Shown here: positions 28,572 through 37,277 of the stretch, piece by piece
How positions within the stretch are numbered: position 1 is the first letter of the stretch
How the letters are laid out: each line of letters starts with the position of its first letter
Origin: Marinobacter sp. NP-4(2019)
GTDB lineage: Bacteria > Pseudomonadota > Gammaproteobacteria > Pseudomonadales > Oleiphilaceae
Direction of reading: 5' to 3'
DNA length: 64,000 nt
Assembly: GCF_003994855.1 (NCBI RefSeq)
Contig: NZ_CP034142.1
Coordinates: forward strand, 1,736,001-1,800,000
Program-made: the position numbers and the translations under genes
The notes under the pieces: generated by a model
What the model was told of the DNA's origin: nothing
What the model saw: only the letters and a program-made list of their open reading frames with translations
Database searches by the model: none

Positions 28572-29668
28572 GCGACAAGACAGGGGAAAGCGGCAACTGG
28601 ACTCTGGACTGGCCAACATCAAGGGGACACCGGGTTGCCCGGGCCGAGTTGAAGAGCACTCCAGAGGATTTTCGGGTTTTTGAAGATCTGGGGGTGCCCG
28701 GATTTCCCGCTGAAGGTTCGTCGGAAGGTGACGTCACCGGTGGCGAGCATCTCTGTCTGTTGCTGGAAAAGACCGGTGACAATACCGAGTATGTTGCCCG
28801 CCAACTGGCGTTGTTGTCAGGCTGCCGACATTTTGATGTAGGCTTTTGTGGCCTGAAGGACCGTCATGCCGTGACCCGACAGTGGTATAGCATCTACCGT
28901 CCGGGCATGGAGGTTGATGATGAAGCCTTCATCGCGCAGGTAACGGGGCGTTGGCCCGTTATCGCGTGGACCCGTTATGCTCGTAAACTCCGCCGGGGAG
29001 ACCATCGGGGCAATCATTTCGAGATAACGCTTCGTGGGGTGACAGCTACCGCAGGATCTATTGACGAAGCGTTGGCTGAGCTGAGTAAGGTGGGAGCTCC
29101 GAACTATTTTGGCCCCCAGCGGTTCGGTCATGGTGGCACCAATCTTGATCGTGCGCTGACCATTGACCCGTCAAAGCTCAATCGTCGCGCCCGAAAAGGC
29201 GGTAAAAAACGAGGGGGCGGGCGTTCGGGCTCTGGCAGTCAGGACAGTAAAAACGTATTGTACTTTTCTGCTGCCCGGTCATGGTTGTTCAATGAAGTGC
29301 TTGGCCGCCGGGTTGCCGCCGGAAACTGGCGCCAGGCTCTGGAGGGTGAGCCGGGTTCCGGCCCTGATTCGGAGCTGGTTGTGACTGGCCCCTTGTGGGG
29401 TGACGGAGGCACTGAGGCGGTAGCGGAACAGGGGGCTTTTGAGCGCGAAGTTGTCGCTGAAAATCCTGGATTGGAAGCCTTGTTTTCTGTCACCCGGATG
29501 AAGCCGGAGCGCCGCCCCCTGATTGCCAGGCCAGGGCAGCTGAATTGGCAGTGGTTGGCGGAGGATATCCTGCGGATCAGTTTCTGGCTGGCGCCTGGAC
29601 AATACGCCACCACAATCCTGGCAGATATTTTTGAGTTGCAAGAAGGGGCAAAAGACCCCGATCAATAA
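28568..29668 (+). CDS. truD: tRNA pseudouridine(13) synthase
   Basis: About 366 residues. TruD makes pseudouridine at position 13 of tRNA-Glu. The catalytic motif is FCGLKDRHAVTRQWYS (nucleophile Asp), with NYFGPQRFGHGGTNL and the TRMKPERRPLIARPG segment of the TRUD insertion domain. The start is the GTG at 28568, overlapping the ispF stop with GGAG about 10 bases upstream; an in-frame ATG 8 codons earlier lies within ispF. A basic glycine-rich linker at ~residues 208-225 (RRARKGGKKRGGGRSG) is longer than expected and may be disordered. Confidence 0.93.
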   Translation: MSDKTGESGNWTLDWPTSRGHRVARAELKSTPEDFRVFEDLGVPGFPAEGSSEGDVTGGEHLCLLLEKTGDNTEYVARQLALLSGCRHFDVGFCGLKDRHAVTRQWYSIYRPGMEVDDEAFIAQVTGRWPVIAWTRYARKLRRGDHRGNHFEITLRGVTATAGSIDEALAELSKVGAPNYFGPQRFGHGGTNLDRALTIDPSKLNRRARKGGKKRGGGRSGSGSQDSKNVLYFSAARSWLFNEVLGRRVAAGNWRQALEGEPGSGPDSELVVTGPLWGDGGTEAVAEQGAFEREVVAENPGLEALFSVTRMKPERRPLIARPGQLNWQWLAEDILRISFWLAPGQYATTILADIFELQEGAKDPDQ

Positions 29669-29735
29669 AGTGTCCGGGCAGGCAATCTGCGTTCAGGTGT
29701 GATGACCCGGTGCACAAAGGCTAGCGGAGAAAATT

Positions 29736-30500
29736 GTGCGCATACTGTTATCCAATGATGACGGTGTTCATTCACCAGGGCTTCAGGCTCTCTACGATGG
29801 GCTGGAAGGCCTCGGAGAGCTGGAGGTCGTTGCTCCCGACAGGGATCACAGTGGGGCCAGCAATGCCCTGACACTGAACCGTCCCCTGACCGTGGAGCAA
29901 CATCCGTCGGGGTTCCGGTCGGTGGACGGAACCCCGACGGATTGTGTCCATCTTGCGGTGAATGGCCTGTTCAGCGAGCCATTTGACCGGGTCGTATCCG
30001 GCATTAACACCCACGCCAATCTGGGCGATGACATCATTTATTCCGGCACGGTGGCGGCGGCGACTGAAGGCCGCAACCTGGGTTTGCCTGCCATTGCCGT
30101 CTCTCTTGTCAACGATGGTCATTTCCACTACGAGACCGCTGCCCGGGTGGTTCGTCTTCTCCTTGAAGGCAGGAAACCCCTGGCCCTGGGTCCCCGATGC
30201 ATCCTGAATGTCAATGTTCCGGACGTACCATGGGGTGACATAGCGGGATTCCGTGTGACCAGGCTGGGTCATCGGGACCGCGCCGAGGGTGCCGTCCCCA
30301 TGACCTGTCCCCGGGGGAAAGAGCGATACTGGATCGGGGCCGCCGGGCAGGGCAGTGATGCCGGTCCGGGCACCGATTTCCATGCGGTCCGTGAAGGTTA
30401 CGTTTCCATTACCCCGGTCCATGTCGATATGACGCGTCATGAAGCGTTGTCTTCTCTCCGGGAGTGGGTTGATGATATGACGTCGGGGGAGGGCCGTTGA
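29736..30500 (+). CDS. surE: 5'/3'-nucleotidase SurE
   Basis: A 254-residue metal-dependent phosphatase that dephosphorylates nucleoside monophosphates. The metal site is MRILLSNDDGVHSPGL (Asp8, Asp9); VVAPDRDHSGASNALTL and SGINTHANLGDDIIYSGTVAAATEG are also diagnostic. It uses a GTG start with a weak site (AGCGGAGAAA). The stop shares one base with the pcm ATG. The order surE-pcm-...-nlpD-rpoS is the conserved stationary-phase locus. Confidence 0.96.
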   Translation: MRILLSNDDGVHSPGLQALYDGLEGLGELEVVAPDRDHSGASNALTLNRPLTVEQHPSGFRSVDGTPTDCVHLAVNGLFSEPFDRVVSGINTHANLGDDIIYSGTVAAATEGRNLGLPAIAVSLVNDGHFHYETAARVVRLLLEGRKPLALGPRCILNVNVPDVPWGDIAGFRVTRLGHRDRAEGAVPMTCPRGKERYWIGAAGQGSDAGPGTDFHAVREGYVSITPVHVDMTRHEALSSLREWVDDMTSGEGR

Positions 30501-31156
30501 TGGTTGCAGAGCTTCAGGGTATTGGCATGACTTCCCGCAGGACCCGTATGCGACTGATTCAGCGCCTCAGGGACGCGGGCATCACTGATCAGCGTGTACT
30601 GGATGTGATGGCGGACGTGCCGCGCCATATTTTTCTGGATGAAGCGCTGTCACACCGGGCCTATGAGGATACCTCCCTGCCGATCGGATACAGCCAGACG
30701 CTTTCCCAGCCCTATATTGTCGCGAGGATGACGGAAATCCTGATGCAGCACGCGCCCTCACGCGTGCTCGAGTTGGGAACCGGGTCCGGCTACCAGACCG
30801 CGATTCTCGCTCGGCTGGTGGGTCAGGTGTTCAGCGTGGAACGAATCAAGCCCCTGCAAGATCGCGCGCGGGACCGGCTGCGTCAGTTGGAATTGCGCAA
30901 TACCCTGCTCAAGCACGCCGACGGCGGCATGGGATGGCCGGATAAAGGCCCGTTCGACGGCATTATGCTGACGGCTGCGCCCACGGAAATTCCCGCTGAA
31001 CTCCGGGCTCAACTGGCCGATGGCGGCGTCATCGTTGCCCCGGTCGGAGAAGAAGAGCAGACATTAGTCAAAATGGTACGTTATGGCGACAGCTTTGAAA
31101 CCACAGAGATTGAGGCGGTGAACTTTGTGCCCTTGTTGGGCGGAGTTGTCCGGTGA
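30500..31156 (+). CDS. pcm: Protein-L-isoaspartate O-methyltransferase
   Basis: A 218-residue repair enzyme that methylates isoaspartyl residues in aged proteins, using S-adenosylmethionine. Family motifs: FLDEALSHRAYEDTSLPIGY, SQPYIVARMTEIL, the AdoMet loop VLELGTGSGYQTAILARL, and APTEIPAELRAQLADGG. The ATG at 30500 overlaps the surE stop by one base (TGATG); a TTG one codon earlier is less likely. Its stop overlaps the DUF368 GTG start (GTGA). Confidence 0.96.
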   Translation: MVAELQGIGMTSRRTRMRLIQRLRDAGITDQRVLDVMADVPRHIFLDEALSHRAYEDTSLPIGYSQTLSQPYIVARMTEILMQHAPSRVLELGTGSGYQTAILARLVGQVFSVERIKPLQDRARDRLRQLELRNTLLKHADGGMGWPDKGPFDGIMLTAAPTEIPAELRAQLADGGVIVAPVGEEEQTLVKMVRYGDSFETTEIEAVNFVPLLGGVVR

Positions 31157-32094
31157 CAGAGAGCGTTCGCCAACATCATCCGTTTGCTGTGTTTCTCCGG
31201 GGTATTGCCATGGGGGCTGCGGACATCGTGCCGGGGGTGTCCGGAGGTACCATTGCGTTCATTACGGGCATCTATTTTCGGTTACTGGAAGCGATCAATG
31301 CAGTCCCGGAAGCAGTGTTATGTCACTTGTTCCGTGGAGACTTGCGAGGGTTCTGGTTCCGGTGTGATGGCACATTCCTGATCAGTCTGCTCACCGGAAT
31401 CCTGGCCAGCATTGCGACATTGGCCTCCATCATCAGCTATGGCCTGGAGGCATACCCCATCCTGATCTGGAGCTTCTTCTTCGGTTTGATTATCGCATCG
31501 GTCTGGCACGTTGGACGTCAGGTGTGTGAGCTATCACCGATTCTGTTGGCCCCCCTGCTTGCCGGTATTGCGTTTGCCTGGTGGGTGACTACGTTACCGG
31601 CGGGGCAGGTGGACCCTTCCGGCCTGGTGTTCCTCGGAGCAGGCGCTCTGGCCATCTGCGCCATGATCCTTCCGGGTATCTCCGGAAGCTTCATATTGGT
31701 GATCATTGGTATGTACTCGCCGGTACTGGATGCAATCCGAAACATCGAAGCGGGCTCCCTGCTATTGTTTGCCCTGGGTTGTGTGATCGGACTGTTGTCC
31801 ATCGCGCGGTTGATTACCTGGGCATTCCACCGGTTTCATGATGCCGTGCTGGCGTTGCTGACCGGCTTTATGATCGGTGCGCTCAATAAGGTCTGGCCTT
31901 GGAAGGAAACACTGAGCTGGCGAACCAACAGTGCCGGTGAGCGGGTTCCCCTTAACGAGGTCAGTGTCACCCCCGGCTACTATAGCGAACTGACCGGGCT
32001 GGATTCCCAATGGCCCTTGGCGATCAGCGTGGCTGTTCTCGGTTTTGTCGTGGTGTTACTGATGGAGTGGATGGGAAGTCGTGCCAGGGCATAA
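31153..32094 (+). CDS. DUF368 membrane protein (polyprenyl-phosphate translocase family, PopT-like)
   Basis: A 313-residue integral membrane protein with about eight helices. Conserved strings are GIAMGAADIVPGVSGGTIAFITGIY at the start and LPGISGSFILVIIGMYSPVL in the middle, an internal repeat with the pattern PG-SGG/SGS. DUF368 proteins have been linked to recycling of undecaprenyl phosphate across the cytoplasmic membrane (PopT). The GTG start overlaps the pcm stop, so it belongs to the surE-pcm operon; a clear terminator follows at 32226-32248. Confidence 0.88.
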   Translation: MTESVRQHHPFAVFLRGIAMGAADIVPGVSGGTIAFITGIYFRLLEAINAVPEAVLCHLFRGDLRGFWFRCDGTFLISLLTGILASIATLASIISYGLEAYPILIWSFFFGLIIASVWHVGRQVCELSPILLAPLLAGIAFAWWVTTLPAGQVDPSGLVFLGAGALAICAMILPGISGSFILVIIGMYSPVLDAIRNIEAGSLLLFALGCVIGLLSIARLITWAFHRFHDAVLALLTGFMIGALNKVWPWKETLSWRTNSAGERVPLNEVSVTPGYYSELTGLDSQWPLAISVAVLGFVVVLLMEWMGSRARA

Positions 32095-32156
32095 ATCCCC
32101 GGGATTGTTACTTTTTCGTCGTCGGGGGTGTTTCGCCCGGTAACAGATATGGCGAG

Positions 32157-32208
32157 GGAGTAACTTGGAATTGGCTATAAAATGTGCAATATATTAAGCA
32201 GTTACTCC
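32157..32208 (+). other. Inverted repeat with AT-rich loop between DUF368 and nlpD
   Basis: GGAGTAACT (32157-32165) and AGTTACTCC (32200-32208) form a perfect 9-base inverted repeat around a 34-base AT-rich stretch that includes TATAAAAT. The arms could be an operator around a promoter or part of an RNA structure ahead of the terminator at 32226. Nothing else is seen in this gap (32095-32272). Confidence 0.35.
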
Positions 32209-32225
32209 AAGAACTTTAGAAACTG

Positions 32226-32248
32226 CCGTATTTTTAATACGGATTTTT
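32226..32248 (+). terminator. Intrinsic terminator after surE-pcm-DUF368
   Basis: CCGTATT (32226-32232) and AATACGG (32236-32242) form a 7-bp stem with a TTT loop, followed at once by ATTTTT. It separates the surE-pcm-DUF368 transcript from nlpD. Confidence 0.75.
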
Positions 32249-32272
32249 CATAACGGGGTTATTCTTATACCT

Positions 32273-33172
32273 GTGAGATGTTTACCTGGGTCCCCCAAGG
32301 CTGATTGTGCAGCAATACTGCGGTTCCCCTCCGGTACCCGGGTATTCTTGTGGTCTGAAAAGCCCGTTTGCCCGCTCTCCTGGCTCCCCCTGCTTCTGGT
32401 TCTTCTCTTTGTTCCCCCACTGATCAGTGGCTGCAACACCAACGCTATTTATCAGGATGACCGCTATAACCCTCCGGTTTACTGGGGACGACATGTGGTC
32501 AAGCCCGGGGAAACGCTTTACAGCATCGCCTGGCGGTACGGCCGGGACTACCGTGAGCTGGGCAATGCCAATGGTATAAGCGCCCCCTGGCATTTGAAAG
32601 CCGGCCAGGTCCTGCGTCTGGACGTTCGCGGAACTGTCACATCATCGGCCCAGAATAAGCGGCATGCCAAGCCGTCACCGGCAAAGCCACCGTCACGACA
32701 GACTGGCAGAGCGACGGCCCCGAAAGCAGAGCCCAGGCCAACGGTTTCCAGGGCCCCGGACCGGAAGACGCCGTTGAACAGCCAGACGCAAACGGTGTCA
32801 AACGTCAGTTGGCGGTGGCCTCACGTTGGCACCGTAATTGCAGGTTATTCAACTTCGGGGAAAGTCAATAAAGGTGTTGATATTGCTGGAAATCCGGGAG
32901 ATCCTGTAAGAGCAGCCGCAGGTGGTAATGTGGTCTATGCCGGTAGTGGATTGCTTGGGTACGGTAATCTGATTATTGTGAATCATAATGAGCACTATCT
33001 GAGTGCTTACGCCCACAACCGGAAGATTCTGGTGCAGGAAGGGGAGGATGTAAAAGCCGGGCAGGTAATTGCAGAGCTTGGAAGCAGCGGCACGGATCGA
33101 CCCAAATTGCATTTCGAGATTCGGAAAAATGGCAATCCGGTTGATCCAAGACATTTCTTGCCGCCACGCTGA
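32273..33172 (+). CDS. nlpD: NlpD-like lipoprotein, LysM and degenerate LytM (M23) domains
   Basis: An envelope lipoprotein that activates the division amidase AmiC. Order: signal with lipobox LISGC (Cys ~54 from the first start), LysM domain (HVVKPGETLYSIAWRYGRD), basic Pro/Ala/Thr linker (~125-180), C-terminal M23 domain (GVDIAGNPGDPVRAAAGG, LHFEIRKNGNPVDPRHFLP). Two metal ligands are missing: the first His of the H-x3-D motif is Asn (NKGVD), and the first His of H-x-H is Lys (PKLHFE). It is therefore probably non-catalytic, as in known NlpD. The start is unresolved: GTG 32273 gives a long n-region, whereas TTG 32348 gives a normal 29-residue signal; neither has a clear ribosome site. Confidence 0.88.
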   Translation: MRCLPGSPKADCAAILRFPSGTRVFLWSEKPVCPLSWLPLLLVLLFVPPLISGCNTNAIYQDDRYNPPVYWGRHVVKPGETLYSIAWRYGRDYRELGNANGISAPWHLKAGQVLRLDVRGTVTSSAQNKRHAKPSPAKPPSRQTGRATAPKAEPRPTVSRAPDRKTPLNSQTQTVSNVSWRWPHVGTVIAGYSTSGKVNKGVDIAGNPGDPVRAAAGGNVVYAGSGLLGYGNLIIVNHNEHYLSAYAHNRKILVQEGEDVKAGQVIAELGSSGTDRPKLHFEIRKNGNPVDPRHFLPPR

Positions 33173-33364
33173 CCGGGTATTCTGACAGATACAGACATCC
33201 CGGCACTGACAAAAAAGCCGACAGCAAAGAACAAAAATAATGGTTACGGTAGTAACCAGCCAATAGCTAAATGTCCTGAACAGAAAACGCGAACACAGCA
33301 GGTGCTCACAATAATAAGAAGTCGTGAGCGGACAACCAGGATTATTGAGAGGCGGGGCAAAGAT

Positions 33365-34363
33365 ATGTCAGCAGAGCAAGAAGAACTGATCATCGATCGT
33401 GTGAGTGACGTTGAAGAGGCCGAAGAGCAGCTTCTGGCAGAAGACAAGGTCGATAAGGAATCTTCTGACACGGAAGTGGCAGAAGTTGAACAGGATATCC
33501 CGGCCCAGGGCCGATATTTCACGAGCCAGAAACAACTCGATGCAACCCAATTGTATCTGAACGAGATTGGCTTCTCTCCATTGCTCACTCCTGAAGAAGA
33601 AGTGTATTTCGCCAGACTGGCCCGCAAGGGTGAGGAGTCTGGTCGTAAACGCATGATTGAAAGTAACTTGCGGCTGGTGGTCAAAATCGCCCGCCGGTAT
33701 GTTAACCGGGGCCTGACATTGCTGGACCTGATTGAGGAAGGCAATCTCGGCCTGATCCGTGCGGTGGAAAAGTTTGATCCCGAGCGGGGGTTCCGGTTCT
33801 CGACCTACGCAACCTGGTGGATTCGCCAGACCATTGAGCGGGCCATCATGAACCAGACCCGCACCATCCGTTTGCCCATTCACGTGGTCAAGGAACTCAA
33901 CCTTTATCTGCGAGCGGCCCGTGAGCTCACCCAGAAGCTGGACCACGAACCTTCAGCGGAAGAAATCGCCCGAATGGTCGACAAGCCCGTGGATGATGTT
34001 AAGCGCATGCTCGGGCTGAACGAACGGGTGGCTTCCATGGATACGCCAATAGGGGCGGGGGGCGAGAAATCCCTGTTGGACACTGTGGCGGATGAAGGCG
34101 CTTCGGACCCAGCTGACCTCCTGCAGGACAACAACATGTGCTCCTGTGTCGAGAAGTGGATTGACCAGCTCAGTGAAAAACAGCAGGAAGTGCTCTCCCG
34201 TCGCTTTGGCTTACGCGGCTATCCCGTCAGTACCCTTGAGGAAGTCGGTCAGGAGATTGGCCTGACCCGTGAACGTGTGCGTCAGATACAGGTCGAGGCT
34301 CTGCGTCGTCTTCGCGAGATCCTTGAGAAGGAAGGCCTGTCTGGCTCGTTGCTGTTCATGTAA
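33365..34363 (+). CDS. rpoS: RNA polymerase sigma factor RpoS
   Basis: A 332-residue stationary-phase sigma factor (E. coli 330). Region 1.2 has DATQLYLNEIGFSPLLT; region 2 has RLVVKIARRYVNRGLTLLDLIEEGN and FSTYATWWIRQTIERAIMNQ; region 3 starts RTIRLPIHVVKELN; region 4.2 has the helix-turn-helix TLEEVGQEIGLTRERVRQIQVEALRRLR. The start ATG at 33365 follows GAGGCGGGG; the frame is open 21 codons further up but without family similarity. It lies 192 bases after nlpD. In relatives the main rpoS promoter lies within nlpD, which may hold here. Confidence 0.97.
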   Translation: MSAEQEELIIDRVSDVEEAEEQLLAEDKVDKESSDTEVAEVEQDIPAQGRYFTSQKQLDATQLYLNEIGFSPLLTPEEEVYFARLARKGEESGRKRMIESNLRLVVKIARRYVNRGLTLLDLIEEGNLGLIRAVEKFDPERGFRFSTYATWWIRQTIERAIMNQTRTIRLPIHVVKELNLYLRAARELTQKLDHEPSAEEIARMVDKPVDDVKRMLGLNERVASMDTPIGAGGEKSLLDTVADEGASDPADLLQDNNMCSCVEKWIDQLSEKQQEVLSRRFGLRGYPVSTLEEVGQEIGLTRERVRQIQVEALRRLREILEKEGLSGSLLFM

Positions 34364-34387
34364 CCATTAGAGCTTTGCCATCCCTGA

Positions 34388-34422
34388 AAGCCGGCCATGG
34401 AAAATGGCCGGCTTTTCTGTTT
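34388..34422 (+). terminator. Intrinsic terminator after rpoS
   Basis: A perfect 11-bp stem (AAGCCGGCCAT at 34388-34398 with ATGGCCGGCTT at 34404-34414) closes a 5-base loop and runs into TTTTCTGTTT. A strong rho-independent terminator 25 bases after the rpoS stop. Confidence 0.9.
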
Positions 34423-34564
34423 CAGTACGCGCGCAAATGAGAACCAGGTGGCGCAATGGCCTTTATCTCCCCTGTTAGAATAATTTTTCCGGGCAGGGAT
34501 AGGCTGTCGAAACCCGGTACAAAAATAAAATAACTCAATAATGACGACTGAAAAGGAAAGGATG

Positions 34565-35140
34565 ATGAAAAAGGCTCTATCAACAAGTGTTGTCTCACTG
34601 GCCCTGTCTGCTGCGCTTGCGGCCCCCGTGTCGGCCCTGACCGTGGAAGGCGTGGATATCCCTGAAACCTATTCCGCCATGGATACCAAACTCAAGCTCA
34701 ACGGAGCCGGTACCCGTTCCAAGTGGTTCATGGATCTGTATGTGGGCGGGCTTTACGTGCCGGAAAGTATCGATGATGGGCAGGCGGTTATCAACGCCGA
34801 TGAACCGCAGGCGATTACGCTGCATATCATTTCCGGCATGATAACCAGCGACCGCATGACCGAGGCCACCATGGAAGGTTTCAAAAATGCGACCGATGGT
34901 GATCTGTCTGCAATCCGGGACGATGTCGACCAGTTCATGTCGGTCTTTGCGGAAGAGATCAAGGAGGGGGATGTCTTTGATCTTGTCTACCTGCCGTCAG
35001 AGGGTGTGCGGGTCCTCAAGAATGGCGAAGTCCGGGATACCGTGGGTGACCTGGAGTTCAAGAAGGCCCTGTTCGGCATCTGGTTGTCCGATAAACCTGC
35101 CCAGAAAGAACTGAAAGCCAGTATGCTCGGCCTGCGTTAA
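34565..35140 (+). CDS. Chalcone isomerase-like periplasmic protein
   Basis: About 191 residues. A Sec signal (MKKALSTSVV ... VSALTVEGV, cleavage after about residue 22) leads to a chalcone-isomerase-fold domain: KLKLNGAGTRSKWFMDLYVGGLYVP, AITLHIISGMITSDRMTEAT, FDLVYLPSEGVRVLKNGE and FKKALFGIWLSDKPAQKELK. Bacterial members are not plant-type enzymes; fatty-acid or lipid binding has been suggested for the fold, but the role is unknown. The start at 34565 has AAGGA 7 bases upstream; an ATG one codon earlier and another eight codons earlier are alternatives. It is convergent with nth. Confidence 0.85.
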   Translation: MKKALSTSVVSLALSAALAAPVSALTVEGVDIPETYSAMDTKLKLNGAGTRSKWFMDLYVGGLYVPESIDDGQAVINADEPQAITLHIISGMITSDRMTEATMEGFKNATDGDLSAIRDDVDQFMSVFAEEIKEGDVFDLVYLPSEGVRVLKNGEVRDTVGDLEFKKALFGIWLSDKPAQKELKASMLGLR

Positions 35141-35213
35141 TTCGTTGCAGCACTGCCAGCCGCCGGGCGGACTCCCCTGGCGGCTACCCGACACCACTGC
35201 ATGTATTATCCCG

Positions 35214-35852
35214 TTACTGATAATCCCGTTTATGCTTGAACTCGCACAGGTCCTCAATGGGGCAGGCACCACACTTGGGTTTCCTGGCGGTGCAGATGTA
35301 GCGGCCGTGAAGAATCAGCCAGTGGTGGGCGTCCAGAAGAAACTCCTTGGGCACCAGACGCATTAAACGCTTTTCCACTTCCAGAACGTTTTTCCCGGGG
35401 GCGATACCGGTTCGGTTGGAAACCCGGAAGATGTGAGTGTCCACGGCCATGGCTGGCTGGCCGAATGCGGTATTGAGTACCACGTTCGCCGTTTTCCGGC
35501 CGACGCCCGGCAGGGCTTCGAGATCCTCACGATTATCGGGCACCTCGCCGCCATGCTTTTCCAGCAGTATCCGGCAGGTCTTGATGATGTTTTCCGCCTT
35601 GCTGTTGAACAGGCCAATAGTCTTGATGTATTCCTTCAGGCCGTCCACTCCCAGGGCGAGAATGGCTGCCGGTGTATTGGCCACCGGGAACAGCTTGTCC
35701 GTGGCCTTGTTGACCCCGACATCGGTAGCCTGGGCCGACAGTATTACCGCGACCAGCAGCTCAAAGGGCGTCGAGTAGTTCAGCTCGGTCGTGGGTTTGG
35801 GGTTGTTGTCCCGCAGCCGGGTGAAAATCTCAATGCGCTTTTCCCGGTTCAT
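35214..35852 (-). CDS. nth: Endonuclease III
   Basis: A 212-residue DNA glycosylase/AP lyase (E. coli 211) removing oxidised pyrimidines. The helix-hairpin-helix LPGVGRKTANVVLNTAFG holds the catalytic Lys; the catalytic Asp is in MAVDTHIFRVSNR; the 4Fe-4S cluster is CTARKPKCGACPIEDLC. The start is one base after the rnfE stop, with the family N-terminus MNREKRIEIFTRLR; an open frame 38 codons upstream lies within rnfE and is not used. It is the last gene of the rnf operon, a widely conserved link. Confidence 0.97.
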   Translation of the reverse strand: MNREKRIEIFTRLRDNNPKPTTELNYSTPFELLVAVILSAQATDVGVNKATDKLFPVANTPAAILALGVDGLKEYIKTIGLFNSKAENIIKTCRILLEKHGGEVPDNREDLEALPGVGRKTANVVLNTAFGQPAMAVDTHIFRVSNRTGIAPGKNVLEVEKRLMRLVPKEFLLDAHHWLILHGRYICTARKPKCGACPIEDLCEFKHKRDYQ

Positions 35853-35853
35853 A

Positions 35854-36570
35854 TCAGGATACCTGCCCGGTGACCCGTACCCGCTTGCTGCCAGTGGTGA
35901 CCGGATCGGTAACCCTGGCGCTACGGCGTTCCTTGATCTGATTATCGATGCTGTTCTTGAGGGCAATCAATAGCCCCAGCCCGACGAACGCACCCGGTGG
36001 CAGTACCATGAAGAGCATATCCGGATAGTTTTCCAGGGGGCGAATGCCCCAGTCCGCCGCCACGGGACCGAGCAGCAAGTCCATATCGGTAAACAGGGTG
36101 CCCTGACCAATCAGCTCACGCATGGCGCCAAGGACAATCAGTACGGCAAGGAAACCCAGGCCCATCATGACCCCGTCCAGAAGGGCCGGTAATGGCCCGT
36201 TCTTGGAGGCGAACGCATCGGCACGGCCCAGGATGGCACAGTTGGTGACGATCAGCGGGATGAAAATGCCGAGGATCTGGTACAGCTCATAGGTGAAGGC
36301 CTGCATCAGCAATTCAGCACAGGTGACGAACGAGGCTATGATCATGACAAATGCGGGCAGGCGCACGGATTCGCTGACAAAGTTCCGGATAACGGACACT
36401 GCCAGGTTTGATCCCATCAACACCATAAGGGTTGCCAGTCCTAGCCCGATGGCGTTAACCACGGTGCTTGTGACCGCCAGCAATGGACACAGGCCGAGCA
36501 CCTGGACCAGCGCCGGGTTGTTGGTCCAAAGGCCCTCACGAACGATTTCCGAATTGGTTTTGGTTGCCAT
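35854..36570 (-). CDS. rnfE: Rnf electron transport complex subunit E
   Basis: A 238-residue integral membrane subunit of the ferredoxin:NAD Rnf complex, homologous to NqrD, with six helices. Conserved: GLWTNNPALVQVLGLCPLLAVT, the central TCAELLMQAFTYELYQILGIFIPLIVTNCAILGRA and PPGAFVGLGLLIA. A conserved Cys sits in each half (LCPLL and TNCAI), which are thought to ligand a membrane iron centre with RnfA. It lies 2 bases after rnfG. Confidence 0.95.
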   Translation of the reverse strand: MATKTNSEIVREGLWTNNPALVQVLGLCPLLAVTSTVVNAIGLGLATLMVLMGSNLAVSVIRNFVSESVRLPAFVMIIASFVTCAELLMQAFTYELYQILGIFIPLIVTNCAILGRADAFASKNGPLPALLDGVMMGLGFLAVLIVLGAMRELIGQGTLFTDMDLLLGPVAADWGIRPLENYPDMLFMVLPPGAFVGLGLLIALKNSIDNQIKERRSARVTDPVTTGSKRVRVTGQVS

Positions 36571-36572
36571 GA

Positions 36573-37274
36573 TCAGGAATGCTCCGCGTCTTGATGTTGG
36601 CCAGCCACGGCGTCGGGAATGATGGGTGTGCTCCGTTTTTCCGGAGGTTCATTGAGAATTTTGCGCAGTTCGTGCCGGTTCTGGCGAAAGTAGATCAATG
36701 TCTTCTGAACGGCCTTGACCACGGCCCGGGGTGTGATGGTAGCACCGGTAAACTGGTCAAACACCCCGCCGTTCTTTTTGACATTCCAGCGGTTTGGCGC
36801 CGGGTCACCGAGGCTGCGCCCTTCAAACGAATAGATCCAGTCGGACTTCTTGGTTTCAATGCCATCGCCGAGCCCCGGAGTTTCCCGGTGACTGGTCACC
36901 CGCACGCCAAGGACGTTGCCTTTGAGATCTATGCCAACCAGTAGGCGGATATCACCGGAATAGCCGTCTGGCGCAACAGCGGGAAGAATCACTCCGACGG
37001 GCTGACCGTTGGAACGTGCCACCCAGGCCGTTATAGGACCTGACTGGGACAGGCGATCACTTGCCGGCAGTTGTACAGTATCCCTGAGCAAGTCATTGTC
37101 GTGACGGCTTTCGGGAATAATTTCGAACAGGGCTTTGGCTTCGGCGCGAGCGGCCTGTTCGGCGATGCGGTCAGCGGTCATTACCTGGGTAACGGCAATG
37201 GTGCCACCGGTGATGACCGCGAACAGGCCAAGGCCAATAGCGCTGCGACGGACGGATTGTGCAATGGCTGCCAT
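36573..37274 (-). CDS. rnfG: Rnf electron transport complex subunit G
   Basis: A 233-residue subunit with one N-terminal membrane helix and a periplasmic flavin domain. The covalent FMN attachment Thr lies in FDQFTGATITPRAV (TGAT). GLGDGIETKKSDWIYSFEGRSL and SHRETPGLG are also typical. It passes electrons between the periplasmic FMN of RnfD and the membrane centre. It starts 3 bases after rnfD. Confidence 0.95.
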   Translation of the reverse strand: MAAIAQSVRRSAIGLGLFAVITGGTIAVTQVMTADRIAEQAARAEAKALFEIIPESRHDNDLLRDTVQLPASDRLSQSGPITAWVARSNGQPVGVILPAVAPDGYSGDIRLLVGIDLKGNVLGVRVTSHRETPGLGDGIETKKSDWIYSFEGRSLGDPAPNRWNVKKNGGVFDQFTGATITPRAVVKAVQKTLIYFRQNRHELRKILNEPPEKRSTPIIPDAVAGQHQDAEHS

Positions 37275-37277
37275 GGA

